Source: Solirubrobacter taibaiensis (GTDB taxonomy: Bacteria > Actinomycetota > Thermoleophilia > Solirubrobacterales > Solirubrobacteraceae). Taken from it: DNA of 64,000 nucleotides. The translations under genes were made by a program, and so were the position numbers. How positions within the stretch are numbered: the stretch's first letter is position 1; every line of letters starts with the position of its first letter. Shown here piece after piece: positions 53,931 to 62,488 of the stretch. The stretch lies in assembly GCA_027587225.1 (NCBI GenBank), contig JAPDDQ010000001.1, forward strand, positions 310,001 through 374,000. Direction: 5' to 3'. The notes beneath the pieces are model-generated. The model did not search any database, had not been told where the DNA came from, and saw only the letters and a program-made list of their open reading frames with translations.

Positions 53931-55088
53931 CTAGGGCCTGAGGCAGTGCGCGTGTGAGCGCCAGTCGAACGGCAGGCGCTCGAGCCGGCCTTCGACGAGG
54001 GTGACCGCCGCGCCCCACGTGCCGCCGGGTGTCTCCAGCTCCAGCCGGACGACGCCTGAGCGGCTCGTGATGCCCTGAACCCAGCCGTCCTCGAACGCGT
54101 TGAGGAGCTCGGAGATGTGCGGGTCGTGCTCGTGGATCTCGAGCACGACACTGACGGTCTCGGGCTCGTCGGTGGAACCGAGCAACGGGACGTTCACCTC
54201 CTCAGGCTCACGGCCGGCGGGATCGGCGCCGGCGTCCAGCAGGACGGTTGCGACATCCTCGTGCCCGTAGCGCGTGGCCAGCTGTAGCGGCCGCACGTAC
54301 ACGCCGAAGTGGCTCCACACGGCGTTCGGATCGGCGCCGTGCTCCAGCAGCCAGCGCACGGCCTCGGTGTGCCCGCGCTTGGCCATCAGGTGCAGCTCGC
54401 CCGGGCCGATCGCGCCGGCGAAGCGCTCGGCGGCGGCGCGGTCGCCGACGCTGAGCGCGGCGAGTACGTCGATCGGCTGCCCGCGCACCGCGCGGGAACC
54501 GCGCTCGGCGCTGACGAGCTCGGCCTTCCCCAACGCGTGGACGGCTTGCATCGCGGCGAGGTCCACTTCGGGGGTCCGCGCGTAGGTGGCGGCGAAGTGG
54601 CCGTTGACGTCGACTCCGAGCGGGTCGGCGCCGAGCTCGATCAGGAGCTCGACCATGTCCGCGAGCCCACGGTCGACCGCGAAGTGCAGCGGGAGGCGAT
54701 GGTCCTCGTTGCGGCTCATCCGCCGATTCAGTGCACTTGGGTCCTCGGCGACGATCGCGCGGACGCGCTCCTCCAGCCCGAGCGCGAGCGCGGAGAAGAT
54801 GTGGTGGCGCGCACCGCGGCTCACGAGGAACTCCGCGATCTCGGGTTGCGTGGGCTCCCAGCAGGTCGCCCAGCCGATCACGCCGAGCGCATGGTCGTCG
54901 CCCTCGCCGTGGACGTCACCACCGGCGTCGACGAGCAACCGGACGACCTCGAGGTGTCCGGACGCCGCCGCCCAATGCAGTGCGTATGTGTGGTCTTCGG
55001 ACTCGCGGGCGTTGACGTCGGCGCCATCGCGCAGCAACGCCTCGACCGCGCTGGAGTCCCCGGCCTTAGCCGCCTCGAACAGGGTCAC
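53931..55088 (-). CDS. Ankyrin-repeat protein
   Basis: About 385 residues with several ankyrin repeats: LFEAAKAGDSSAVEALLRDGADVNA, ALHWAAASGHLEVVRLLVDAGGDVH, LHFAVDRGLADMVELLIELGADP, HLMAKRGHTEAVRWLLEHGADP and PLQLATRYGHEDVATVLLDAGADP. The last ~80 residues form a separate domain with ISELLNAFEDGWVQG. It is a cytoplasmic protein-interaction protein. GTG 55088 is chosen over GTG 55115 because TACCTT (reverse strand 55097-55102) lies 8 nt upstream. The gene follows the EEP-family gene on the same strand, with a 19-bp gap. Confidence 0.88.
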   Translation of the reverse strand: MTLFEAAKAGDSSAVEALLRDGADVNARESEDHTYALHWAAASGHLEVVRLLVDAGGDVHGEGDDHALGVIGWATCWEPTQPEIAEFLVSRGARHHIFSALALGLEERVRAIVAEDPSALNRRMSRNEDHRLPLHFAVDRGLADMVELLIELGADPLGVDVNGHFAATYARTPEVDLAAMQAVHALGKAELVSAERGSRAVRGQPIDVLAALSVGDRAAAERFAGAIGPGELHLMAKRGHTEAVRWLLEHGADPNAVWSHFGVYVRPLQLATRYGHEDVATVLLDAGADPAGREPEEVNVPLLGSTDEPETVSVVLEIHEHDPHISELLNAFEDGWVQGITSRSGVVRLELETPGGTWGAAVTLVEGRLERLPFDWRSHAHCLRP

Positions 55089-55107
55089 TTGGGGTGAAGG
55101 TAGGGCT

Positions 55108-56196
55108 TTAGCCACGCAGGCGCAACCGGCTGATCACGCCACCGTGGTCGGAGGGCCACAACCCGGACGCCGTGCGCTCGCCCACGTCGTTGCCCGTGAC
55201 GCGTGCGCGGACGGTCTTCAGGCCCGGCTTGGTGAGCACGTGATCGACGGTGTGATCGAACACCGCGCGCGGGTCGGTGAGGCTGGAGAAGCAGCAGGAC
55301 TGGCGTGCGCCGTTGTCCTTGAAGCCCTTCAGCGCCTTGAACGCGAGGTCGTCGCCCGGCTTCTCCGGCTGGTTGTGGCGCGCGATCCCCGAGTTCAGAT
55401 CGCCGACGAGCACGACCTGCGTCTTGGTCTTCAGCGGCCCGGCCATCAGCTCCTTGGCCTGTGCCTCGCGGATCTTCGTGTCCCCGAACGCTTCCAGGTG
55501 CGTGTTGACGAACCGGAACTTGCGCTGTCCGAGCTTCGCCTCAACCGACGTCCAGCCGCGATCGACCGGGATCTTGAGGCCGCCGACGTTCGGTTCGTAG
55601 CGGGTCTTGAAGTGACCCTTGCGCGTCTTGCCCAGCTTCACCTTCGAGCCCTTGCGGACGAGGATCACGTCGCGCATCGTCAGCCGCGCGTCCAGGTCGG
55701 CGCCGAAGCCCGCCAGCGGACCGGTGCCGGTCGCGACGTTGCCGTCCGCGTTCACCGGCAGCTCCGCCTGGAACTCCTCGTTGACGACGACCACCTTGTA
55801 CGAGCTGCCGAGCTGCTTCTGCAGCAGCGCGAGGAAGTCGAACGCGACCGTGGTGGCGGGCTGCGCACCCGCGACCGGGCTGATCGGCGGCGCGCCGCCG
55901 TCCGACGGCTGCTGCACGTGCCAGAGCGCCACTTCCTGCAGCCCGACGAGGTCGGCCTTGGAGGCCTTGATCTCCTTCGCGAGCGGGACGGCGCGTTCGT
56001 TGAACTTGGTCGCCTGGACCTCGTTCCACACGGTGCCGGCGCCGTTGATGGCCTCGGGGATGCCGGGCGCGTTGATGGCCGGCGAGAGGTCGGCGCCGAG
56101 GAACAGGTTGCGCGTCATGACCGTGATCTCTTGGGCTTGAGCGGACGCGGGAAGGAGGAGAAGCGCGCCGAGCAGCGCGATGAGGACCCTGGACAT
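55108..56196 (-). CDS. Exported endonuclease/exonuclease/phosphatase (EEP) family protein
   Basis: A 362-residue exported EEP-fold enzyme: signal peptide MSRVLIALLGALLLLPASAQA, MTRNLFLGADLS (start of fold), ADLVGLQEVALW (metal Glu), RFVNTHLEAFG, VVLVGDLNSG (GDxN), and DHTVDHVL...SDHGGVISRL (catalytic His pair). The family hydrolyses phosphodiesters or phosphomonoesters using Mg; outside the cell it may act on nucleic acids, lipids or phosphate esters. TAGCGT (reverse 56204-56209) lies 7 nt before the ATG. The ankyrin gene 19 bp downstream may be co-transcribed. Confidence 0.88.
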   Translation of the reverse strand: MSRVLIALLGALLLLPASAQAQEITVMTRNLFLGADLSPAINAPGIPEAINGAGTVWNEVQATKFNERAVPLAKEIKASKADLVGLQEVALWHVQQPSDGGAPPISPVAGAQPATTVAFDFLALLQKQLGSSYKVVVVNEEFQAELPVNADGNVATGTGPLAGFGADLDARLTMRDVILVRKGSKVKLGKTRKGHFKTRYEPNVGGLKIPVDRGWTSVEAKLGQRKFRFVNTHLEAFGDTKIREAQAKELMAGPLKTKTQVVLVGDLNSGIARHNQPEKPGDDLAFKALKGFKDNGARQSCCFSSLTDPRAVFDHTVDHVLTKPGLKTVRARVTGNDVGERTASGLWPSDHGGVISRLRLRG

Positions 56197-56220
56197 GACG
56201 CCCACGCTATCTGTGTTCGC

Positions 56221-57048
56221 GTGCACGTGGGGGAAGTGCCGATCGACGACGCGCTCGTTTCGGGTCTGCTGGGGCAATGCCCCGAACTGCGCGGCCCACT
56301 CCGCGCGGTGCGCTCCACCGGCACCGTCAACGCGATCTACCGCCTCGGTGACGAGCTCTACGTGCGGCTGCCGCGGCTGGAGCAGTACGCGGGCGACCTG
56401 CGCAAGGAGTGCGAGTGGCTGCCGCGGCTGGACGTGTCGCTGCCGATTCCGGTTCCGGTGTTCGCGGGCGAGCCCACCGACGAGTTCCCCTTCCCGTGGG
56501 CGGTGTTCCGCTGGATCGAAGGCGAGCCCTACGACGACGTGACGGACGAGCGCGCCGCCGCGGCGACGCTCGCCCGATTCGTGCACGAGTTGCGCGCGCA
56601 CGACGTGACCGAGGCACCGGCGGCCGGCCGCGCACCGCTGGCGGAGCTGGATGAGATGACGCGCCCGCTGCTGCGCGGCCCCGCGCTCGCGGCGTGGGAG
56701 CGCGCGCTGGAGGCACCCGCCTGGGACGGCACCCGCACGTGGATCCACGCCGACCTGCTCCGGCCCAACGTGCTCGTCTCAGGCGGCGCGCTGGCCGCCG
56801 TGATCGACTTCGGCGCCATGGGCGCCGGCGACCCCGCACACGACATCATCCCGGCCTGGGCGATCTTCGACCCGCCTGGTCGCGCCGTCTTCCGCGCCGC
56901 GCTGGACGTCGACGACGCCACCTGGGAGCGTGCCCGCGGCATCGCGCTGCACCAGGCGGCGATGATCATCCCGTACTACCGCGAGACCAACCCGGCGTTC
57001 ACCGCGCTCGCCGAGCGGACCGTCGAGCAGCTCACGCAGCGATCGTGA
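56221..57048 (+). CDS. Aminoglycoside-phosphotransferase (APH) fold kinase
   Basis: A 275-residue protein kinase-fold small-molecule kinase. It has VNAIYRLGDELYVRLPR (phosphate-loop lysine region, here Arg), FRWIEGEP hinge, HADLLRPNVLV (H-x-D-x4-N catalytic loop) and AVIDFGAMGAGDPAHDI (metal Asp). Similar to phosphotransferases acting on amino sugars, choline or homoserine; a true aminoglycoside resistance enzyme is possible but not shown. GTG 56221 is the start, with an imperfect TATCTG hexamer (56208-56213) 7 nt upstream overlapping the EEP gene promoter. Its 3' end overlaps the globin gene by 17 bp. Confidence 0.85.
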   Translation: MHVGEVPIDDALVSGLLGQCPELRGPLRAVRSTGTVNAIYRLGDELYVRLPRLEQYAGDLRKECEWLPRLDVSLPIPVPVFAGEPTDEFPFPWAVFRWIEGEPYDDVTDERAAAATLARFVHELRAHDVTEAPAAGRAPLAELDEMTRPLLRGPALAAWERALEAPAWDGTRTWIHADLLRPNVLVSGGALAAVIDFGAMGAGDPAHDIIPAWAIFDPPGRAVFRAALDVDDATWERARGIALHQAAMIIPYYRETNPAFTALAERTVEQLTQRS

Positions 57049-57451
57049 GCTCCGCGTCGGCGCCCTCGATCATCGCGCCGGCGACGATCGCGAACGCGCT
57101 CTGCCACTGCGCCGTGTACTGCGGGCGCCACTCCGGGCCGGCGACCTTCGCCATCGCGCCGATCAGCACCTGGCCGACGACCGGGTAGTGCTCCGGCATC
57201 GCGCCGTAGGCCACATGGCGGGCGCCCATCTGCTGGAGGGCGGGCAGGATCGCGTCCAGGTTGCGCAGCGAGCGGCGCAGCAGGCCGAGCGCGGCCAGCA
57301 GCATCGAGCGCTGACGCTGCATGTCGGTGCCGGCGAACAGCGGCTGCACGGCCGGCGCGGCCGCGAACAGGTCGGCGTAGAAGATCTCCATCAGCTCGTC
57401 ACCCTTCGGGGCGACGAGGTCGAAGCTGGTTTCAAGCGCGTTCAGGTCCAT
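57032..57451 (-). CDS. Single-domain globin (bacterial haemoglobin)
   Basis: A 139-residue globin related to Vitreoscilla/flavohaemoglobin-type globins: LETSFDLVAPKGDELMEIFYADLFAAAP, VQPLFAGTDMQRQRSMLLAAL and GARHVAYGAMPEHYPVVGQVLIGAMAKVAG, where the HYPVVG histidine is the proximal haem ligand. There is no reductase domain. Such proteins bind oxygen or detoxify nitric oxide. Its 3' end overlaps that of the phosphotransferase gene. The presence of a nitrate/nitrite operon 10 kb away fits NO chemistry but does not prove a link. Confidence 0.88.
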   Translation of the reverse strand: MDLNALETSFDLVAPKGDELMEIFYADLFAAAPAVQPLFAGTDMQRQRSMLLAALGLLRRSLRNLDAILPALQQMGARHVAYGAMPEHYPVVGQVLIGAMAKVAGPEWRPQYTAQWQSAFAIVAGAMIEGADAELTIAA

Positions 57452-57520
57452 GACGCCGCAAGGTCGCCGGCCCTTGAGCGGGGGACCTGAACCAACGGTC
57501 AGGTCTGGACGAAACGCCGA

Positions 57521-58273
57521 TCACTCAGGGGTTACGTACGCCCCGGAGAGGCCACCGTCGACCATGAACGTCGAGGCGGTCACGTACGAGGAGTCGTCCG
57601 AGGCCAGGAACAGCGCGGCCTTGGCGATCTCGTTCGCGTCGGCGAAGCGGCCCATCGGCAGGTGGATGAGACGGCGCGCGGCCTTGGCCGGGTCACTCGC
57701 GTAGAGCTCGCGCAGCAGCGGCGTGTCGACCGGGCCGGGGCAGAGCGCGTTCACCCGCACACCGCGGCGGGCGAACTCCACGCCGAGCTCGCGCGACAGG
57801 GCCAGCACCGCGCCCTTGGAGGCGGTGTAGGAGATCTGCGAGGTGGCCGCGCCCATCACCGCGACGAAGGACGCGGTGTTGATCACCGAGCCGCCGCCGG
57901 TGTCGAGCAGGTGCGGGATGCCGTGCTTGCAGCACAGGAAGACGCTGCGCAGGTTCACGTCCTGCACGCGCTGCCAGGCCTCCAGCGTCGTGTCCAGCAC
58001 GGAGACGTCGTCGTCGGGGGAGATGCCGGCGTTGTTGAAGAGCACGTCGATGCGGCCGTACTCCTCACGGGCGCGCTTCATGAACGCGATGACGGCTTCC
58101 TCGTCGGCGACGTCGGCGGCCAGGGCGAGGTCCACGCCCTCGACGTCGTCGCGCAGGTCGACGCCGATCACGGTGGCGCCCTCGGCGCGGAAGATGGCGG
58201 CCGACGCGGCGCCGATGCCGCCCGCGGCGCCGGTGATCACGCACACCTTGCCGTCCAGCCGTCCGGGGCTCAT
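57521..58273 (-). CDS. SDR at the end of the gamma-glutamyl-amine operon
   Basis: A 250-residue SDR with TGAAGGIG, NNAGIS, Ser in NTASFV and catalytic YTASK; VIGVDLRDD after the second strand favours NAD. Last gene of a five-gene overlapping operon (its ATG overlaps the hydrolase stop by 4 nt). In that context it may oxidise an alcohol or aldehyde derived from the amine, in place of the classical PuuC aldehyde dehydrogenase, which is absent here (inference). Confidence 0.88.
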   Translation of the reverse strand: MSPGRLDGKVCVITGAAGGIGAASAAIFRAEGATVIGVDLRDDVEGVDLALAADVADEEAVIAFMKRAREEYGRIDVLFNNAGISPDDDVSVLDTTLEAWQRVQDVNLRSVFLCCKHGIPHLLDTGGGSVINTASFVAVMGAATSQISYTASKGAVLALSRELGVEFARRGVRVNALCPGPVDTPLLRELYASDPAKAARRLIHLPMGRFADANEIAKAALFLASDDSSYVTASTFMVDGGLSGAYVTPE

Positions 58274-58923
58274 GACCGCGCCGCCTCGACCAGCGCGGCG
58301 ATCTCCTCGCCGCCGGAAGCCTCGGGGTGCCACTGGACGCCGAGCGCGAACCGGCGCGTCGGGTCCTCGATCGCTTCCACCAGCTCGTCCACGGTCGCCC
58401 TGCCCGTCACGTCGAAGCCCTCCCCGATCTCGTTCACGCCTTGATGGTGATGCGATTTCGTCGGATGTGACGTCGCTCCGGCGGCACGGGCAGCGAGCGA
58501 ACCCTCGACCAGCCGTACGTCGTGGTCGCCGAAGGCACCGGGCACGGCACGGTGGTCCTCGTGCCCGAGCACGTCCGGCAGATGCTGGATCAGCGTGCCC
58601 CCACGGGCGAGGTTCATCAGCTGCATCCCGCGGCAGACGCCGAGCAGTGGGACGTCGCGCTCCATCGCGGCCAAGCCGAGCGCGATCTCGAACGCGTCGC
58701 GGTCCGGTCGCTCGCCGTAGTCGGCGCCGCCCGCGAGGATCACGCCGTCCAGCAGCGCGAGGACCTCATCGGGGTGATCGTCGGGCGGGAGCAGGATCGC
58801 GAGCCCGCCCGCACGTTGCACCGCGTCGACGTACCCGCGGGGCAGCAGCACCGCTTCGTCGTCCCACACGCTCCAGCGTGCGCGCTCCACCGCCGCGCAC
58901 ACGCCGATGATCGGTCTACTCAT
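58270..58923 (-). CDS. puuD: Gamma-glutamyl-gamma-aminobutyrate hydrolase-like (peptidase C26)
   Basis: A 217-residue class I glutamine-amidotransferase-like hydrolase: catalytic Cys in LLGVCRGMQLMN and His in GVQWHPEA, with ILAGGADYGERPD before them. PuuD-type enzymes release glutamate from gamma-glutamyl-GABA. Start ATG 58923 lies inside the permease stop region (8-nt overlap); GTG 58935 would add four residues. The symbol is by family and operon context; the actual substrate may be another gamma-glutamyl amine. Confidence 0.85.
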   Translation of the reverse strand: MSRPIIGVCAAVERARWSVWDDEAVLLPRGYVDAVQRAGGLAILLPPDDHPDEVLALLDGVILAGGADYGERPDRDAFEIALGLAAMERDVPLLGVCRGMQLMNLARGGTLIQHLPDVLGHEDHRAVPGAFGDHDVRLVEGSLAARAAGATSHPTKSHHHQGVNEIGEGFDVTGRATVDELVEAIEDPTRRFALGVQWHPEASGGEEIAALVEAARS

Positions 58924-60478
58924 CGACCCCGACACCGTCGTCGGCGAACTCCACCGTGCGCACCGGTCCCTTGAACGTGTGCTTGGCCCTGAGCGTCCAC
59001 CACAGGCCGACGATCAACAGCACGACGCCCACCGTGATCGGCGCGTAGTTCACATAGCGGATGTCGAACTCGTCACGCCATGGCACGCCGGCGGGAGTGA
59101 ACGGCAGGCAGAAGATGATCACGCAGATCGCCACCCACACGATCGCCATCGGATTCACCCACTTGTACTTCTTGCCGAGCGTCCACGGTCCCGGCTCGAA
59201 CGCGTCACCCATCCGCCAGCGCAGGTACACCGGCATCACGTACGCGATGTACAACCCGATGACACAGATCGACACCACCGCGAAGAACGCGTACGGAGCG
59301 CCCGCCTCGTCACCCTCCAATGCCGGAAGCGTCATCACCAGGGCGGCGACGCACGAGGCGATGACGGCGTACGCCGGCACGCGGTGGTGGTTCAGCCGCG
59401 TCCACAGCTGCCAACCGGGCACCGCGCGGTCACGCGAGAACGCGTACATCATCCGCGAGCACGAGGTGACACAGGCCATGCCGCAGAACAGCTGGCCGAT
59501 CGTGGCGATCACGACCACCATCTTCTCCCAGCTGTCCGGCAGCGCGCTGTCGAACACGGCCAAGGACGACCCCAGGCCGTCATTCACGGCGGTCACATCC
59601 GCCGCCGCGAACGTGATCGCGAGCAGCACGACCCAGCCGCCGACGCCGCTCCAGAACACACTGCGCCACACGCCCTGCGCCGCCGCCTTGGCCGCGCCGT
59701 GCGTCTCCTCGGAGATGTGCGCGGACGCGTCGTAGCCCGTCTGCGTGTACATCGTCAGCAGGAAGCCGAGTGGCAGCACGTAGAACCAGAACATGCCGCC
59801 GCCGAAGCCCGAGTTGTTGATCGTCTCGGTGAACACGAAGTCCACGCTCTGATGCTGGTCCGGGACGAACGCGAGGATCCCGACGATCACCAACACGCCC
59901 GCGACGTGCCAGAAGACGCTGATGTTGTTCATCAGTGCGACCAGCGGTGAGGAGTAGATGTTGATCAGCGCGTGCAGCGCCAGGATGAGCGCGAACAACA
60001 TGAACGTCTCGGTGAGGATGTGTGACGTGTCACCCCAGTTCGCGAACCCCAGGTTCACCCCGAACAACATGAAGGTGGCGTTCAGGAACGTGGCACACCC
60101 GTAGTCGACGGAGGCGACCACGCCGACCAGCCCGACGAGGTTGAACCAGCCGGTGAACCAACCCCACTTCGGCCCGCCCAGCGTGGACGCCCAGTAGTAG
60201 ATGCCCCCCGCGGTCGGGTACGCGCTGACCAGCTCGCTCATCGAGAACGCCACCAGCAGGATGAGCCCGCAGATGATCGGCCAACCCCACGAGATGGCGA
60301 TCGGCCCGCCGTTGTTCCACGCTTGCCCGTAGGTGGTGAAACAGCCGGCGAGGACCGAGATGATCGTGAACGAGATCGCGAAGTTCGAGAACCCGCTCCA
60401 CGCCCGCTGTAGGTCCTGCTTGTAGCCGAGTTCGGCGAGCCTGCGCTCGTCGTCGCTCTGCACGGGCGTGGAAGTCAT
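58916..60478 (-). CDS. APC-superfamily amino acid/amine permease
   Basis: A 520-residue, 12-segment transporter. The N-terminal GFSNFAISFTIISVLAGCFTTYG and GLILLVAFSMSELVSAYPTAGGIYYWAS motifs are characteristic of the amino acid/choline transporter (ACT) branch, as are YTQTGYDASAHISEET and SRMMYAFSRDRAVPGW. Likely imports the amine or amino acid degraded by this operon (PuuP role). Its ATG overlaps the FadR-type regulator's stop by 4 nt. Confidence 0.9.
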   Translation of the reverse strand: MTSTPVQSDDERRLAELGYKQDLQRAWSGFSNFAISFTIISVLAGCFTTYGQAWNNGGPIAISWGWPIICGLILLVAFSMSELVSAYPTAGGIYYWASTLGGPKWGWFTGWFNLVGLVGVVASVDYGCATFLNATFMLFGVNLGFANWGDTSHILTETFMLFALILALHALINIYSSPLVALMNNISVFWHVAGVLVIVGILAFVPDQHQSVDFVFTETINNSGFGGGMFWFYVLPLGFLLTMYTQTGYDASAHISEETHGAAKAAAQGVWRSVFWSGVGGWVVLLAITFAAADVTAVNDGLGSSLAVFDSALPDSWEKMVVVIATIGQLFCGMACVTSCSRMMYAFSRDRAVPGWQLWTRLNHHRVPAYAVIASCVAALVMTLPALEGDEAGAPYAFFAVVSICVIGLYIAYVMPVYLRWRMGDAFEPGPWTLGKKYKWVNPMAIVWVAICVIIFCLPFTPAGVPWRDEFDIRYVNYAPITVGVVLLIVGLWWTLRAKHTFKGPVRTVEFADDGVGVDE

Positions 60479-61173
60479 GGCAGCAACCCCGCTAGGACGT
60501 GTTCTGTACCGCGCAGATGGTCCTGCATGATGCGGACGGCTTCGGTGCCGTCGCGCCGCAGCAGGCAGTCGACGAGGCGGGCGTGTTGCCCATTGGCCCA
60601 CGCGAGCACCTCGGGCGGGTGCGCGATATGCGCGAACAGGTCGGTCATCGCGCCCTGGGAGTCCGTCATCGCCGTGACGAGCGCGGGGGAGCCGGTCGTC
60701 TCGGCCAGCCCGATGTGGAAGAGCACGTCGGCCTGCCGGTAGACGGCGAAGTCCTCGACGTCACGCTCCATCGCGGTCACGAGCGTGGCGAGCCGTTCGG
60801 CGTGCTCGGGCTCGGCGCGCTCGGCGGCCAGCACGGCGACGCCCAGCTCGACCGCGAAGCGCGTGTCGCACGTGTCGCGCCAGTGCAGCAGGCTTTCGGG
60901 GCGCGGCTCGGGCGCGGGCGGGCACTGGGCGACGAACGTCCCGCCCATCCGGCCGCGCAACGCCACGAGATGGCCCGACTGGACGAGCGCGGTGAGCGCC
61001 TGGCGCAACGTGGACCGCGCGATTCCCAGCTGCTCGCACAGCTCCCGCTCGGGTGGGAGCTGCGTGCCCGGTACCAACAGCCCGAGCTTGATCGCCACCG
61101 ACAGCCGCTCCAACGTCTCCTCGAACGCGGTAGTCGACACAACCGGCGCGAAGAGCGTGTCGGAGGCGATCAC
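60475..61173 (-). CDS. FadR-subfamily GntR regulator
   Basis: A 232-residue GntR/FCD protein: LSVAIKLGLLVPGTQLPPERELCEQLGIARSTLRQALTALVQSGHLVALRGRMGGTFV is the winged helix. The C-terminal FCD domain has the acid/histidine pattern ELGVAVLAAERAEPEHAERL and VLFHIGLAETTGSPALV, plus HARLVDCLLRRDGTEAVRIMQDHL. Likely a repressor of its own operon, released by the amine or gamma-glutamyl intermediate. GTG 61173 overlaps the stop of the glutamine-synthetase-like gene (GTGA). Confidence 0.9.
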   Translation of the reverse strand: MIASDTLFAPVVSTTAFEETLERLSVAIKLGLLVPGTQLPPERELCEQLGIARSTLRQALTALVQSGHLVALRGRMGGTFVAQCPPAPEPRPESLLHWRDTCDTRFAVELGVAVLAAERAEPEHAERLATLVTAMERDVEDFAVYRQADVLFHIGLAETTGSPALVTAMTDSQGAMTDLFAHIAHPPEVLAWANGQHARLVDCLLRRDGTEAVRIMQDHLRGTEHVLAGLLP

Positions 61174-62474
61174 AGCCGCTCGAAGCCCCGTACTCGTTCC
61201 CAGTCGGTGACGGCGGCCTCGAAGGCGGCGAGCTCGACGTCGGCGCCGTTCAGGTAGTGCGCGACGACTTCCTCGCCGAACGCCGCTCGGGCGACATCAG
61301 AGGCCGCGAACAGCTCGCGGGCGGCCAGCAGGGTCGAAGGCACGTGCGGCTTGTCGGCCACGTAGGCGTTGCCCGGCGTCGGCTCCTCCAGCTCCAGCTC
61401 GGCGTCCAGCCCGTGCAGCCCGGCGGCGATCATCGCGCTGAGCGCCAGGTACGGGTTGACGTCCGCGCCCGGCAGCCGCAGCTCGAACCGGTTGTGCAGC
61501 ACGCGTACGGCGCAGGTGCGGTTGTCGTGGCCCCAGGCCACCGCGGTGGGCGCGAACGAGCCGGCGGCGAAGCGCTTGTAGGAGTTGATGTTCGGCGCGT
61601 ACAGGAGCGTCAGCTCCCGCAGACACGCGAGCTGGCCGGCCACGAACCGGTTGAAGGCAGCCTCGTCCAAGCCCTCCACGGACATGTGGATGTGACACGA
61701 GGAGCCTTCCCGCTCGTTGAACTTGGCCATGAACGTGATGGCCATGCCCTCGAGGGCCGCGATCTCCTTGGCCGCCGTCTTGTAGATCGAGTGCTCGTCG
61801 GCCGTCTGCAGCGCCGGCCCATAGTGGAAGTTGATCTCGTGCTGGCCGTCGTTGCACTCGCCCTTGGAGTCCTCCACGACGAGCCCGGCGGCGGTCATCT
61901 CGCGCCGGATGCGGCCGATCAGCGGCTCCACCCGCGCGGTGCCCAGCAGCGAGTAGTCGACGTTGTACTGATTGGCCGGCCTCAGACCGCTGTAGCCCTT
62001 CTCGAACGCCTCCTCGTAGGTGTCCTTGAAGACGATGAACTCCAGCTCGGTGCCGGCGAACGCCTCGAGCCCGCGTTGCGAGAGCCGCTCCAGCTGGGCC
62101 CGCAGGATCTGCCGCGGCGACGCGACGACCGGCTCCCCGCCGGACCAGCGCAGGTCGGCCAGGCACAGCGCCGTCTTCTCGTGCCACGGCACCGGCCGCA
62201 GCGTGTCGAAGTCCGGGACCATCTCGAAGTCGCCGTAGCCGCGCTCCCACGAGCTCATCGCGTAGCCGGAGACCGTGTTCATCTCGACGTCCACCGCGAG
62301 CAGGTAGTTGCACGCCTCGGCGCCGTGTCCGACGACCTCCTTGAGGAAATGGCGCGCGTCCAGGCGCTTGCCCTGCAGGCGCCCCTGCATGTCGGTCAGC
62401 GCGAGCAGGACCGTGTCGATCCGGTCCTGCGAGACCGCGGTGCGCAGCTGGTCGAGCGTGAATCCCGGCGGCAT
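61170..62474 (-). CDS. Glutamine-synthetase-like gamma-glutamyl-amine (polyamine) synthetase
   Basis: A 434-residue GSIII/PuuA/GlnA3-type ligase: LTDMQGRLQGKRL in the N-terminal beta-grasp, TELEFIVFKDTYEEAF (metal Glu), GECNDGQHEINFHYGPALQTADEH, FMAKFNEREGSSCHIHMSV and RFELRLPGADVNPYLALSAMIAAG. ATP-dependent attachment of glutamate to putrescine, spermidine or another amine is expected, not ammonia assimilation. First gene of the operon with regulator, permease, hydrolase and SDR. TAGCGT (reverse 62486-62491) lies 11 nt before the ATG, overlapping the stop of the HD-GYP gene. Confidence 0.9.
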   Translation of the reverse strand: MPPGFTLDQLRTAVSQDRIDTVLLALTDMQGRLQGKRLDARHFLKEVVGHGAEACNYLLAVDVEMNTVSGYAMSSWERGYGDFEMVPDFDTLRPVPWHEKTALCLADLRWSGGEPVVASPRQILRAQLERLSQRGLEAFAGTELEFIVFKDTYEEAFEKGYSGLRPANQYNVDYSLLGTARVEPLIGRIRREMTAAGLVVEDSKGECNDGQHEINFHYGPALQTADEHSIYKTAAKEIAALEGMAITFMAKFNEREGSSCHIHMSVEGLDEAAFNRFVAGQLACLRELTLLYAPNINSYKRFAAGSFAPTAVAWGHDNRTCAVRVLHNRFELRLPGADVNPYLALSAMIAAGLHGLDAELELEEPTPGNAYVADKPHVPSTLLAARELFAASDVARAAFGEEVVAHYLNGADVELAAFEAAVTDWERVRGFERL

Positions 62475-62488
62475 GCCGGTTCGGAACG

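Noticed and set aside
54586..56220. Upstream extension of the phosphotransferase frame over the ankyrin and EEP genes
   Set aside because: The in-frame extension lacks any motif and runs antisense through two real genes; the fold begins just after GTG 56221.
57032..57451. Flavohaemoglobin
   Set aside because: Only the globin domain is encoded; no FAD/NAD reductase domain follows before the stop.
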